Assembly (NCBI GenBank): GCA_938015355.1
Contig: CALLPS010000006.1
Coordinates: 1-41,368 of the forward strand
Length of the DNA stretch: 41,368 nucleotides
Origin: an uncultured Pleurocapsa sp.
GTDB lineage: Bacteria; Cyanobacteriota; Cyanobacteriia; Cyanobacteriales; Xenococcaceae
Direction: 5' to 3'
Positions 1 to 9,650 of this stretch are shown piece after piece (the stretch's first letter is position 1; each line of letters starts with the position of its first letter). The position numbers and the translations under genes are program-made. The notes under the pieces are model-generated. The model saw only the letters and a list, made by a program, of their open reading frames with translations. It was not told where the DNA came from and made no database searches.

Positions 1-132
1 AATTTACCTAGTCATCTAGAGTTTGATAAAGGTGCTTTGACTGGTAAAGTTAACGGCAAAATCGAACGAGAATGGGTCGCCCTTCAGGTAAATGAACTAC
101 TCGTGGTTGAGTACTATTCACGGATGGCTTAA
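1..132 (+). CDS. rpsD: 30S ribosomal protein S4, C-terminal fragment (5' end outside window)
   Basis: Frame 1 from base 1 reads [43 protein letters not shown], which matches the conserved S4 C-terminus ([12 protein letters not shown]). Confidence 0.9.
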   Translation, partial: NLPSHLEFDKGALTGKVNGKIEREWVALQVNELLVVEYYSRMA

Positions 133-730
133 TAGATATCGCAGTAGGTTAGCTGGTTAGGACAGGTTTAGTTAATTGCTCGTAAGTAACAAGTGTCCTA
201 ATGTAATTGCTTATTGGTATATCTGGGTTTAGTTTCATTAATTAACTTTGAGCTAATAGCTTTTGGATTATTGCTATTAGCTTCTTGTTGCATTCGCTCT
301 TTGCTGGAAACCAACAAGACCGCCCTAAAGGATTCCCTAAAGGGTACACCTTCGGATAAGCTTCGCGTCCGATGCACCGCTTTTGGTTTTTAGCCTTTAG
401 CTTTTAAATATTTCCCCTCAATAGCAGAATATTTTATTCTTTCAGAGAACATTATTACAGCCATGTTTAGAGCAAACAGCTACAGAAAAGCTTAAGCATG
501 AAGTAAGAATTAACAAGTGTAAAAACGTAATAATTTTGAATTCAAGCCGCTGAATCATTTCCCAGCTAAATTTTAGCCAGTGTGGGTATTTTAGTGAAAT
601 GCGATCGCTTGTCAGTTAATAATATATATGTAATGGTTGAGTTGCCCGATACTGCAACATTACCCATTGTTAGTCAGGAAGTCTTACCTGCGATCGCAAA
701 TTCTTTGATCCAGCCGTAACAAAGCAGTAA

Positions 731-1537
731 TTAATTACTAGTTGGTTGACGATAAGAATTCAGAATTGTGAGCAATTGATCAAAATCAAAGCTTCTGGGA
801 TCTTGTTTGTGTCGCGAAAGATCCACGTTTTTATGAGTAGTAATTCTCTCTTCGGGGATATCGCTTAAAGCTATTAGCCAAGCTAAGGATTGATATTGCT
901 CTTTGGTATAGCCAGTATGATAGTTGCGATTACTTTTGCCTCGCCCGTCTACAGGAGTTTCTAACGAGATATGGTAAGCAAAGTTATTAACCGATGCTGG
1001 CAGATTCGGATTAGTTTGTACTGCTTCGGTACCGTTGCGGCTTTTAAATGCAGAATTTCCTGCTCCAAATGCCCGTTTGTCTGAAGGAACAAGATAAATA
1101 ATTATTCCATCCAAAGTAATGAGAGCATGATAACTAACTTGATGATTGTCGTTGGGATGATTAGTGCGGAAAGTATTTATCGCACTACGTGCTGAATCAG
1201 TTGTTTCGTGTAGCACCACTAGGGGTTGATTATTTACAGCCTTTCCATGGGCATCGATGCTGTAGCGATCGCCGTAATTACTAGGATGAATCTCAACTGA
1301 ACTGTATTTGGGTTTATATTCCGCAAAAGCGGTAGTTCTCTTGTAAGAAGTTACAGTTTTCGCTACGTTATTAGCTACTAGGGATGAAGTAATTTGATCT
1401 AGGTTCGTGGAAGTGTTAGGAAGTTGTCTAGAATGAGCTAAATAGTTATTTAGTCCCAAAACTATCCAGACGATCACAGCAAGGAAAAGCGATTTAATGG
1501 TACGTGAAACTTTCGGCATAACAATAATGACGGGCAA
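731..1537 (-). CDS. N-acetylmuramoyl-L-alanine amidase / PGRP-type protein with N-terminal membrane anchor
   Basis: ORF with hydrophobic N-terminus; VVLHETTDSARSAINTF, SYHALI and HKNVDLSRHKQDP motifs typical of amidase_2 domains. Confidence 0.8.
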   Translation of the reverse strand: MPVIIVMPKVSRTIKSLFLAVIVWIVLGLNNYLAHSRQLPNTSTNLDQITSSLVANNVAKTVTSYKRTTAFAEYKPKYSSVEIHPSNYGDRYSIDAHGKAVNNQPLVVLHETTDSARSAINTFRTNHPNDNHQVSYHALITLDGIIIYLVPSDKRAFGAGNSAFKSRNGTEAVQTNPNLPASVNNFAYHISLETPVDGRGKSNRNYHTGYTKEQYQSLAWLIALSDIPEERITTHKNVDLSRHKQDPRSFDFDQLLTILNSYRQPTSN

Positions 1538-1733
1538 TAGAAACCGCAGTAACTAAGAACAATAGATCGAAGTTGTAAAAACGCAGTTTAAACAACAGGA
1601 TTAGTTGAATTGCTCTTTAATTGTTCCCAAAATTTTGAATTATTAACTATATTGACCATCCCAAGCGTCTACTACCCATTTAGACTCTCTCGCCTTCCTT
1701 CAATTATCACCTGTAATGCGACAAACCTGCTGT

Positions 1734-2072
1734 TCAACTCAATAATACCGATGCCTTAGCTAAAGCTTCTTCAATCACTTCAGTAGCAGCTTTCTCCACA
1801 AATTTTGCTTGGCGCGATCGCCAATCTAAGACTCTAATCTGATCGGCAAGCACTACGCCTGAAGTCTGCATTGACTGTGAAAGAATGACTTCAAATTTCC
1901 AACCTTTAATCGTATTGGTGATCGGACAAGCTAAAACAAAATGCGATATTCGATTATAAGCCAATGGTGATAAAACTAATGCGGGACGATATCCTGCTTG
2001 TTCTCTACCAACTTGAGGACTAAAAGATAGCTTGATAATATCTCCTCGATCTGGAATGTAAGACTTCACCAC
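1734..2072 (-). CDS. mazF: MazF/PemK-family endoribonuclease toxin
   Basis: PDRGDIIKLSFSPQVGREQAGYRPALVLSP..., characteristic MazF N-terminus; encoded directly after a MazE-like ORF. Confidence 0.88.
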   Translation of the reverse strand: MVKSYIPDRGDIIKLSFSPQVGREQAGYRPALVLSPLAYNRISHFVLACPITNTIKGWKFEVILSQSMQTSGVVLADQIRVLDWRSRQAKFVEKAATEVIEEALAKASVLLS

Positions 2073-2305
2073 TGTTCTTGACCGACAGATTTACCCCAGT
2101 CTGCTTCTGAATGGAGATGTTCTTCATTCATGCCATCGAGAAGTTGCTCCAAGGTATATTGCTTCTTTTGTGGAGCAAGAATTAACCTGTTGTCCTCTTG
2201 ATAAATCTCAATTTCATCCCCCTCTTTTAAATGAGTGGCTTCCGCTAACTGCTTAGGAATTCGTACCCCCAAACTATTACCCCACCGACTAACCTTACCA
2301 TTCAT
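2066..2305 (-). CDS. mazE: MazE/AbrB-family antitoxin
   Basis: MNGKVSRWGNSLGVRIPKQLAEATHLKEGDEIEI is typical MazE. The ORF track starts at 2338, but the family start is the internal ATG at 2305. Overlaps mazF by 7 bp. Confidence 0.85.
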   Translation of the reverse strand: MNGKVSRWGNSLGVRIPKQLAEATHLKEGDEIEIYQEDNRLILAPQKKQYTLEQLLDGMNEEHLHSEADWGKSVGQEQW

Positions 2306-2318
2306 GATTTTGATTATT

Positions 2319-2355
2319 GTATAATTATGAATATACAATAATTATACTTTGTATA
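2319..2355. promoter_or_regulatory. Candidate mazEF operator (repeated TGTATA/TATACA half-sites)
   Basis: TGTATA (2319-2324), TATACA (2333-2338), TGTATA (2350-2355), immediately upstream of the family-consistent mazE start at 2305. Confidence 0.4.
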
Positions 2356-2364
2356 TCCAGTTAA

Positions 2365-3351
2365 TTAGCCACCAATTTGAGACATAGTACGGGAATAGGT
2401 ACCATCAGTACCCGAATCTCTCTCTTTAAAATTAATTTCAGGTTTAAGTAACAATAGATCGTTAATTTGTGCCTGTAACTTCGCTAGATCTTGACCATTA
2501 CGAAGAGCAGTTTTGAGATCGATTTGACCAGTTTCGTTAAGTAAACAGGGGCGTAACCAACCATCTGCGGATAGTCGCACTCGGTTACAGCGATCGCAAA
2601 AGCATTCGGACATTTGGGAAATAAATCCTAGAGTCCCCTGGGCACCAGGGATTTGGAAGACATCGGCAGGGCCATTTCCTTTGATATTGGATTCTACTAA
2701 GCCCCATTTTTGGCGAATCTGTTCCCGTAAATATGCTGAATCGATCCAGGCTTTATCACCGAATAGTTCAGGATTACCAATGGGCATAAACTCAATAAAA
2801 CGAATATGCCACTGACGTTTAATACTTAATTCTGCTAAGTCTAATACTTCCGTATCATTTAAACCAGGAATTATCACAACGTTAAGCTTTAGGGGATTAA
2901 ATCCTACCTGATGGGCTTGCTGTATACCCTCCCAGGTTTGTTGCCAGCGACTCCCCCCGCGATTGCCGATAATTTGATCGAAAGTCTTGGCATTTAAGGA
3001 ATCTAGACTAATATTAATTCGTTTTAGCCCTGCATCATAGAGGGGTTGGGCTAACTTTTTCAAGAGAAAAGCATTAGTAGTTAAAGCAAGATCCTCTGTC
3101 TCTGGTAGTTGGGCAATCTCATGGACTAAATCCACCAAACCTGGACGCAATAAAGGCTCTCCTCCCGTGAGACGAAACTTAGTAAACCCCAGAGGAATAA
3201 ACACACCCTGTAGCAAAGAAATAATTTCTTGATTTGTCAATAATTCTTGATTGAGGACATAATTCAACTCCGCCCCCTCTGGCATACAATATTGGCAACG
3301 AAAGTTACATTTATCAATTAAACTGATGCGTAAATAATCTATTTTAGGCAT
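2365..3351 (-). CDS. moaA: GTP 3',8-cyclase MoaA (radical SAM, molybdenum cofactor biosynthesis)
   Basis: [12 protein letters not shown] radical-SAM motif, [10 protein letters not shown], and C-terminal [21 protein letters not shown] cluster. Confidence 0.95.
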   Translation of the reverse strand: MPKIDYLRISLIDKCNFRCQYCMPEGAELNYVLNQELLTNQEIISLLQGVFIPLGFTKFRLTGGEPLLRPGLVDLVHEIAQLPETEDLALTTNAFLLKKLAQPLYDAGLKRINISLDSLNAKTFDQIIGNRGGSRWQQTWEGIQQAHQVGFNPLKLNVVIIPGLNDTEVLDLAELSIKRQWHIRFIEFMPIGNPELFGDKAWIDSAYLREQIRQKWGLVESNIKGNGPADVFQIPGAQGTLGFISQMSECFCDRCNRVRLSADGWLRPCLLNETGQIDLKTALRNGQDLAKLQAQINDLLLLKPEINFKERDSGTDGTYSRTMSQIGG

Positions 3352-3379
3352 TAAGGCATTAAACAGATAATGTTGATTG

Positions 3380-3421
3380 GCTAAGGGCTAAAGGCTAATA
3401 GCTAAAAGCTAATAGCTCAAA
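3380..3421. repeat. Degenerate heptanucleotide array (GCTAAxx)6
   Basis: GCTAAGG-GCTAAAG-GCTAATA-GCTAAAA-GCTAATA-GCTCAAA between moaA and ycf46. Confidence 0.7.
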
Positions 3422-3513
3422 AGTAACAAACTTGAACGTAGCTTATCCACATCAAGCATATTATTAAGAGTAAGATAATTTTTCTTAAACAAGCAATAAT
3501 ATAATTTTCGATA

Positions 3514-5031
3514 ATGAACTTTAACGAAGAGTTTTCCCTCCTATTACGTGCCTGTTACCCTTTAATATATTTGCCCACCAAAGAAGAAGAAAGGGCAGAA
3601 AAAGCGATCGCCACCGCTATAGAAAAGTTAGGCAAGCGTAATATTTATACCTGGGATTTTGTCAATGGTTACCAAGAAAATCCCAATAATGCGGGATTTG
3701 GTAAGCGCAATCCACTACAAGCATTAGAATTTATTTCTAATATGCCGAAAAATGCAGGAGGAGTATATATTCTTCGAGATTTTCACCGCTTTCTAGAAGA
3801 TATTGCTGTCTCTCGTGAATTACGTAATCTGGCACAGAGTTTAAAATCTCAGCCGAAAAACATTATTATTATTGCGCCCCAAGTTCAAATTCCCGAAGAA
3901 TTAACTGAAGTTATTACCGTAGTTGAATTTGCCTTACCCACTGCCCCAGAAATTAAAATTGAGATTGATCGTTTAATCTCGGCAACAGGACAGAAATTAT
4001 CCGAACAAATGCTAAACGAACTAGTGCGGGCAGCCCAGGGACTATCTTTAGAAAGAATTAGGCGGGTTTTGACTAGAGCGATCGCCACTAATAATGGTAG
4101 ACTGGAATCAGAAGATGTGGAATTAATTCTCGAAGAGAAACGTCAATCGATTCGTCAGACGCAAATTTTAGACTATTATCCCGCCACCGAACAAATTTCC
4201 GATATTGGTGGTTTAGATAACCTTAAAAGCTGGTTATTGCGCCGTGGAGGAGCATTTAGCGAGCAGGCAAGAGCCTACGGGTTGCCTAATCCTAGAGGAT
4301 TGTTGCTATTAGGCATACAGGGGACAGGCAAATCATTGACCGCGAAAGCGATCGCTCATCACTGGCATTTACCCCTATTAAGGTTGGATGTCGGGCGTTT
4401 ATTTGCGGGTTTGGTAGGAGAATCGGAATCTCGCACTCGCCAAACTATCGAACTGGCAGAAGCTTTATCCCCTTGCATTCTCTGGATTGATGAGATCGAT
4501 AAAGGATTTGCGGGGCTGGATGGCAAAGGCGACTCAGGTACTACCAGTCGCGTCTTTGGAACCTTTATTACCTGGTTAGCCGAAAAGAAAACCCCTGTGT
4601 TTGTCGTCGCTACCGCCAATAATATTCGGGCTTTACCTCCTGAAATGCTGCGGAAGGGGCGGTTTGATGAGATATTTTTTGTTGGTTTACCCAATGAAAC
4701 CGAACGCCAAGCAATTTTTAAAGTACATTTAGCCAAATTACGCCCTCACAATCTAGGCAATTACGATGTCAAGCGGTTAGCATATGAAACACCAGACTTT
4801 TCTGGAGCGGAGATTGAGCAGACTATTATCGAGGCAATGCACATTGGCTTTAGCCAAAACCGTGACTTTACCACTGATGATATCCTAGAAGCCGCTAGCC
4901 AAATAGTACCTTTGGCAAAAACTGCTCAAGAGCAAATTGAATTTCTCCAGCAGTGGGTAGCAGCAGGAAAAGCTCGTCTTGCTTCCAAAAACAACGGCTT
5001 AAGCGATCGCATTCAAAGTCAAATGAACTAG
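3514..5031 (+). CDS. ycf46: AAA-family ATPase, Ycf46-like
   Basis: GIQGTGKSLTAKAIA Walker A, LWIDEIDKGF Walker B, RKGRFDEIFFVGLP; overall architecture like cyanobacterial/plastid Ycf46. Confidence 0.85.
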   Translation: MNFNEEFSLLLRACYPLIYLPTKEEERAEKAIATAIEKLGKRNIYTWDFVNGYQENPNNAGFGKRNPLQALEFISNMPKNAGGVYILRDFHRFLEDIAVSRELRNLAQSLKSQPKNIIIIAPQVQIPEELTEVITVVEFALPTAPEIKIEIDRLISATGQKLSEQMLNELVRAAQGLSLERIRRVLTRAIATNNGRLESEDVELILEEKRQSIRQTQILDYYPATEQISDIGGLDNLKSWLLRRGGAFSEQARAYGLPNPRGLLLLGIQGTGKSLTAKAIAHHWHLPLLRLDVGRLFAGLVGESESRTRQTIELAEALSPCILWIDEIDKGFAGLDGKGDSGTTSRVFGTFITWLAEKKTPVFVVATANNIRALPPEMLRKGRFDEIFFVGLPNETERQAIFKVHLAKLRPHNLGNYDVKRLAYETPDFSGAEIEQTIIEAMHIGFSQNRDFTTDDILEAASQIVPLAKTAQEQIEFLQQWVAAGKARLASKNNGLSDRIQSQMN

Positions 5032-5034
5032 GGG

Positions 5035-5559
5035 ATGACTAAATCAATACTTCTCAAGCGTTTATCACTTACCGTCCAGTTTATCCTGGGCTTTGCTTTA
5101 GGCATTAGTATTATTGCAGGAATTTCGGGGGCATTACTCTTTGCTTACTACAAAAAAATGTCTATTTTGCCGAAAAAACCCGTATTTCCCGAGCCAACCG
5201 TAGTTCAAGAAACTACTCCCGAAGCCATAAAATCAGCAACAGATATTGAGCCTTTAGAATCAAATATAACGACCGCTGAAATAGAAGAAAAAGAAGTTCC
5301 AGAGAAGCCCCAGGAGACTACTAAACCCGAAGAAGAACTTCCTCCTAATGCTTACCGTGCGATCGTTACTTGGCCCCAAGGATTACATTTAAGGGCTGAA
5401 CCCGATATTAACGCTGGTCGAGTTGGGGGAATTGAAACTAAGGCAAATATTATCATCTTAGAAGATTCCTCTGATGGAAAATGGCAACGAGTAAGACTCC
5501 CCTGGAGTGGTCAAGAGGGTTGGGTTAAGGCAGGAAATACAAAGCGGACTTCTTATTAA
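5035..5559 (+). CDS. SH3 domain-containing membrane-anchored protein
   Basis: Single N-terminal TM segment, Pro/Glu-rich linker, then GLHLRAEPDINAGRVGGIETKANIIILEDSSDGKWQRVRL (bacterial SH3). Starts 3 nt after the ycf46 stop. Confidence 0.75.
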   Translation: MTKSILLKRLSLTVQFILGFALGISIIAGISGALLFAYYKKMSILPKKPVFPEPTVVQETTPEAIKSATDIEPLESNITTAEIEEKEVPEKPQETTKPEEELPPNAYRAIVTWPQGLHLRAEPDINAGRVGGIETKANIIILEDSSDGKWQRVRLPWSGQEGWVKAGNTKRTSY

Positions 5560-5583
5560 CTGTTCTGTAAAACTAATACGAAA

Positions 5584-5617
5584 CAAATTAATCTGTTGCT
5601 TAGGAGTAATTAATTTG
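5584..5617. terminator. Hairpin between convergent genes (possible terminator)
   Basis: 9 bp perfect stem CAAATTAAT/ATTAATTTG with 16 nt loop, between the convergent SH3 and lhgO genes. Confidence 0.4.
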
Positions 5618-5623
5618 ACCCAC

Positions 5624-6811
5624 CTACTTATTAGGTGCTTGAGCAACAATATACTTACCAATTTCAATCGAAGCAGTAGCAGCAGGAGACGGCGCATTGC
5701 AGACGTGAAGGGCATTATTTCCCTTGATAATTAAAAAATCATCAACCATTGAGCCATCAATTTTTAAGGCTTGCGCTCGCACTCCCGCAGGTGTGGGAAA
5801 GATATCTTTCGCCTGTACTTCAGGTATCAGCCTTTGTAAACTACGAACAAAAATTGACTTGTTATAAGAACGAATCATCTCCTGTAAACCATCCTTGGGG
5901 TACTTAGTTGCTAGTTTCCAAAAGCCAGGGTAGGTCATAGTGTCCAGAAAATCTTTGAGAGCGAAATCGAACTTGTTATAAGCTTCTCGTTTAAAACCCA
6001 GTACGGCATTGGGTCCTGCATGAACACTTCCGTCTACCCCAGGGTGGAAATGCACTCCTAAAAAAGGAAAGTTGGGATTAGGTACAGGATAGATAGCACC
6101 GTTAACTAAATAGCGTTTTTCAGGCGTTAATTCGTAATATTCTCCCCTAAAAGGCACAATTTTAGCAGGGGGTTTAACTTGGGCTAACTCTGTCAAGCGA
6201 TCGCTAAAAAGCCCTCCACAATTGATCAGAAATTCTGTCTGATACTCTTCTTGATTCGTCTTAATTACATAACCGTCGTTGCTAGATTCAATTCCCTCAA
6301 CACGTTGATTATTATACAGTTCTACGCCTTGCGATCGCGCTATCTCGACATACTTTAGGCAAACCTGCTGATAATCAACAATTCCTGTTGATTTAACTTG
6401 AATACCCCCCAGACAGCTAACATGAGGCTCAATTTCTTTAACCTGCTCTTGATTAAGCTTAGTAATTTCCAGTTGATTGGCTAAACCACGCTGGTAAAGA
6501 TTATCCAGCAAAGGTAACTCATGAGGCTCAGTTGCCACAATAACCTTGCCACAAATCTTATAAGGAATATGATGCTGTTCACAAAAGGCTACCATCGACT
6601 GATTACCCTGATGGCATAGCTTGGCTTTATAACTTCCTGGTTTATAGTAAATCCCAGAATGAATTATTCCGCTATTATGTCCCGTTTGATGTACCGCCCA
6701 AGATGCCTCTTTTTCCAATAGAGCAATTTTAGCCGAGGGAAACCTTTGACTAAGAGCCATCGCCGTAGATAAGCCAACAATCCCTCCCCCAACAATAATA
6801 TAATCGTACAT
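5624..6811 (-). CDS. lhgO: L-2-hydroxyglutarate oxidase (FAD-dependent)
   Basis: YDYIIVGGGIVGLSTAMAL dinucleotide fold, HQTGHNSGIIHSGIYYKPGSYKAKLC, FPTPAGVRAQAL; LhgO/YgaF family pattern. Confidence 0.88.
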   Translation of the reverse strand: MYDYIIVGGGIVGLSTAMALSQRFPSAKIALLEKEASWAVHQTGHNSGIIHSGIYYKPGSYKAKLCHQGNQSMVAFCEQHHIPYKICGKVIVATEPHELPLLDNLYQRGLANQLEITKLNQEQVKEIEPHVSCLGGIQVKSTGIVDYQQVCLKYVEIARSQGVELYNNQRVEGIESSNDGYVIKTNQEEYQTEFLINCGGLFSDRLTELAQVKPPAKIVPFRGEYYELTPEKRYLVNGAIYPVPNPNFPFLGVHFHPGVDGSVHAGPNAVLGFKREAYNKFDFALKDFLDTMTYPGFWKLATKYPKDGLQEMIRSYNKSIFVRSLQRLIPEVQAKDIFPTPAGVRAQALKIDGSMVDDFLIIKGNNALHVCNAPSPAATASIEIGKYIVAQAPNK

Positions 6812-6872
6812 GATAGATATACTTTAGTTTTGAGAGCTGTAAGCTTTAGATTCTAAGCTTTGAATTTTAATT

Positions 6873-6907
6873 GGCTTACAGCTTATAGCTTATAGCTTAT
6901 AGCTTGT
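6873..6907. repeat. Heptanucleotide tandem array (AGCTTAT)n
   Basis: GGCTTAC-AGCTTAT-AGCTTAT-AGCTTAT-AGCTTGT, period 7. Confidence 0.8.
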
Positions 6908-6921
6908 TTGAGCGAAGCGAG

Positions 6922-8151
6922 TTAAAGCGCTACCACTTCAGCTTTAACACCCATTTCTGCCAGCATTTCACTAATTTCTTCCGTATAGATAGCATTCATG
7001 ATGATTACCTTATCTGGCTGATAGGTTTTAAGAAATTCGGGGGACATGATTTCTTTGCCCACACCAGGAATAAACTTACCGTGACGATGGGGGTTAATAT
7101 CTACCGCATATTCAATCTTGTCAATGGTTTTGAGGGTAGTTAAAAACGCCACACACTTAGATCCTGAACCCCAAACTATTACTTTTTCCTGGTTAGCTTG
7201 AGCATCATCTAAATACTGTTTCCAATATTCCAACTTCCCTGTAATTTTTTCCGTAAATAACTCCACGTCTGCTGCTACATCATCGACATTTTCCTCAAAA
7301 GGATGAATCTCTTCTGAGGGGATAGAAATAGGTTTCGCTTCAATCAATAAATATTGATCACCATATTCACAATAAAGATCCGTCACTTCAAACCCACTAT
7401 CGCGGAATAACCGAGCTAATGTCCCAGGACTAAAGTAGGAACAGTGTTCATAATAAATATCTTCAAAAGCTTGCTCTTTTAAAACTCTAGTATTGTCAGG
7501 AATTTCAAACACCACTACGGTATTGCGATCGCCGATCGACTTGCGCACAGTTTTGATAAACTCAGAGGTAGGCTGGATATGTTCTAGGGTATGACGACAG
7601 CAAATAAAGTCACCAACATGTTCGGCATGTTTCTCAGAATAATAGTCTTGAATAAAGGTCACGCGGTCTGCCGCTTCACTTGACACCCTACCAGGAACAA
7701 CACTAGGGTCAATACCTACCCCGCGATTATTGCCCAACTCACAGAGTAAAAGTAAGAAATCCCCCTTACTACAGCCAATTTCGATAATATCTTTATTGTG
7801 GAGATCGTATTTATCGATCAGGTGATTAGCTAACTTGAGAGAAAACTTATTAAAGGTTGGAGAATAACTTTGTTGATCCTCGTAATTAGGAGCATAGGCA
7901 GACCACTTAGCATCAAATTCAGTATTGGTAATAAAGCCACAGCGATCGCAAAATCCTAAAACCACGTCCCCACTAGGGAAATCAATCGCCTCGGATTTAC
8001 TGGACATCATCAGGCAACTATGAACAGGAACATCTCGTACTTCATAGAAAATAGAAAGCTCTTCATGACCACAATTAGGACAAGAATGTGCAATTTTACG
8101 TTGGTTATTTGCTTTTAGCTTATTCACACTGGGAATTAAATCTTGTAACAT
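6922..8151 (-). CDS. SAM-dependent methyltransferase with zinc-binding N-terminus and C-methyltransferase-like C-terminus
   Basis: CPNCGHEEL...CDRCGF zinc motifs, DIIEIGCSKGDFLLLL SAM motif, C-terminal VIVWGSGSKCVAFLTTL. Confidence 0.82.
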   Translation of the reverse strand: MLQDLIPSVNKLKANNQRKIAHSCPNCGHEELSIFYEVRDVPVHSCLMMSSKSEAIDFPSGDVVLGFCDRCGFITNTEFDAKWSAYAPNYEDQQSYSPTFNKFSLKLANHLIDKYDLHNKDIIEIGCSKGDFLLLLCELGNNRGVGIDPSVVPGRVSSEAADRVTFIQDYYSEKHAEHVGDFICCRHTLEHIQPTSEFIKTVRKSIGDRNTVVVFEIPDNTRVLKEQAFEDIYYEHCSYFSPGTLARLFRDSGFEVTDLYCEYGDQYLLIEAKPISIPSEEIHPFEENVDDVAADVELFTEKITGKLEYWKQYLDDAQANQEKVIVWGSGSKCVAFLTTLKTIDKIEYAVDINPHRHGKFIPGVGKEIMSPEFLKTYQPDKVIIMNAIYTEEISEMLAEMGVKAEVVAL

Positions 8152-8264
8152 GTTCCGTCACTCCTCGATAAAATTTCGGCTGAAAAAACTTATTATACTG
8201 AGACTCAGCTTCAGAGTCTGTCGCTTATGAACAAACACTACAGACAAGTATGTCTACTAGTTGA

Positions 8265-9494
8265 CTAAGCAATTTTAGGTTCAGGTATAGGAACAATAAA
8301 TTTTCCTCCTGATGCTTGGTATTCCTGCTGTTGCTGCATAATCTCTTCGGCAAAATTCCATGCCAGAATCAATACATAGTCGGGTTGATCTTCTAGTAAT
8401 TTAGCAGGGGGAAAGATCGGTAAATGATTCACTCCCATATAGCGACCATGTTTAAAAGGATTTAAGTCCACAATATAGTCAAGTAAAGTTTTGTCGATTC
8501 CTAAATAGCTCAACATGGTAGTAGCTTTCGCCGCAGCACCATAACCAACAACCGTCTTACCTTGCTGCTTTAAGTCCCACAAAATATCCATTAGGGAATG
8601 TTTGAAGTTTGTTACCTGGTCAGCAAAATCATGATAGTAAGTAATCTGATCTACCTGAGCCTGTTGTTCAGCCTTTAACAAAGATGTGACCGAATCCTGG
8701 ACAGCTTCTACTGGTTCGACATATAAACGCAAGGAGCCACCATGTATTTTAGTGCGATCGATCCTATTGAGATATAAAGAGTGTCTTCTAAAGAGTTTAT
8801 CCAAAGCTGTTACCGAATAATAGCAAAGATGTTGATGATAAATAGTATCGAATTCGCAATGTTCGACTAAATCCACTAAATAAGGAGCTTCAATTACTGC
8901 CACCCCTGTATCTTTCAATAAGATAGAGATACCTGCCACAAAACCATTTAAGTCTGGTACATGAGCGAGAACATTGTTTGCCAGAAAGACATCCCCTTGC
9001 TTACCTTCATCCCGCAGTTTTTGCGCGAGCTCTTTGCCAAAGAAAGTACAGATCGAATTAACCCCTTTCTTAATGGCAGCATCCACTGGACCCGATGCTG
9101 GATCTATCCCTAGAACAGGAATACCTTGTTCGACAAAGTTTTGGAGCATATAGCCATCATTACTAGCCGCTTCAATCACCAAGCTACTACTATCTAGATT
9201 TCTGGTCTTAATTAGATTTTTAGCACTATCACCAAAATGTTTGAGTAACGATGCTGATACAGATGAAAAATAAGGATAGTCTTGGCAAAATAAAATCTCA
9301 GGGGGAACTATTTCCGTAATTTGCACCAGGCTACATTCAGGACAAAAAACCAAGTCAAGAGGGGCAGTATACTCAGGTAAGTCCAACTGTTCTTTCGTCA
9401 AAAGATTATCAGCCAGAGGAGTATAGCCGAAAGATATAATTTCATTTAGGTCTGAGTTACCGCAGGAGAGGCAACTTGACTTATGGTCATTCAT
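8265..9494 (-). CDS. C-methyltransferase-like SAM-dependent enzyme (deoxysugar type)
   Basis: [25 protein letters not shown]...CPECSLVQ N-terminus, [18 protein letters not shown] motif, [21 protein letters not shown]-terminal domain. Confidence 0.88.
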   Translation of the reverse strand: MNDHKSSCLSCGNSDLNEIISFGYTPLADNLLTKEQLDLPEYTAPLDLVFCPECSLVQITEIVPPEILFCQDYPYFSSVSASLLKHFGDSAKNLIKTRNLDSSSLVIEAASNDGYMLQNFVEQGIPVLGIDPASGPVDAAIKKGVNSICTFFGKELAQKLRDEGKQGDVFLANNVLAHVPDLNGFVAGISILLKDTGVAVIEAPYLVDLVEHCEFDTIYHQHLCYYSVTALDKLFRRHSLYLNRIDRTKIHGGSLRLYVEPVEAVQDSVTSLLKAEQQAQVDQITYYHDFADQVTNFKHSLMDILWDLKQQGKTVVGYGAAAKATTMLSYLGIDKTLLDYIVDLNPFKHGRYMGVNHLPIFPPAKLLEDQPDYVLILAWNFAEEIMQQQQEYQASGGKFIVPIPEPKIA

Positions 9495-9540
9495 AGTTGG
9501 GACTTATTTATTATAGGACTTAATGATTATTCTTAATGAT

Positions 9541-9566
9541 TAGGGCAACCACAACTGATTGCCCTA
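9541..9566. other. Intergenic hairpin
   Basis: 8 bp perfect stem TAGGGCAA/TTGCCCTA with 10 nt loop between two same-strand cluster genes. Confidence 0.5.
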
Positions 9567-9650
9567 GTATCCCGAAACATTCAGTAATAGACTTATTTCA
9601 ACTAAGTAAACTAAGTACAAGAGCAAGCTATTCACTGCCAAAGATGTAAG

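Noticed and set aside
3885-4088. 67-aa minus-strand ORF
   Set aside because: Antisense shadow within ycf46.
4359-4736. 125-aa minus-strand ORF in the track
   Set aside because: Fully antisense to the Walker-box region of the ycf46-like gene; shadow ORF with no family features.
5458-5734. 85-aa minus and 75-aa plus ORFs at the SH3/lhgO junction
   Set aside because: Overlap the ends of two well-supported genes in other frames; no recognisable domain.
8196-8220. Palindrome-like CTGAGACTCAGCTTCAGAGTCTG upstream of a methyltransferase
   Set aside because: Short 6 bp stem with no clear terminator or operator context; insufficient evidence.
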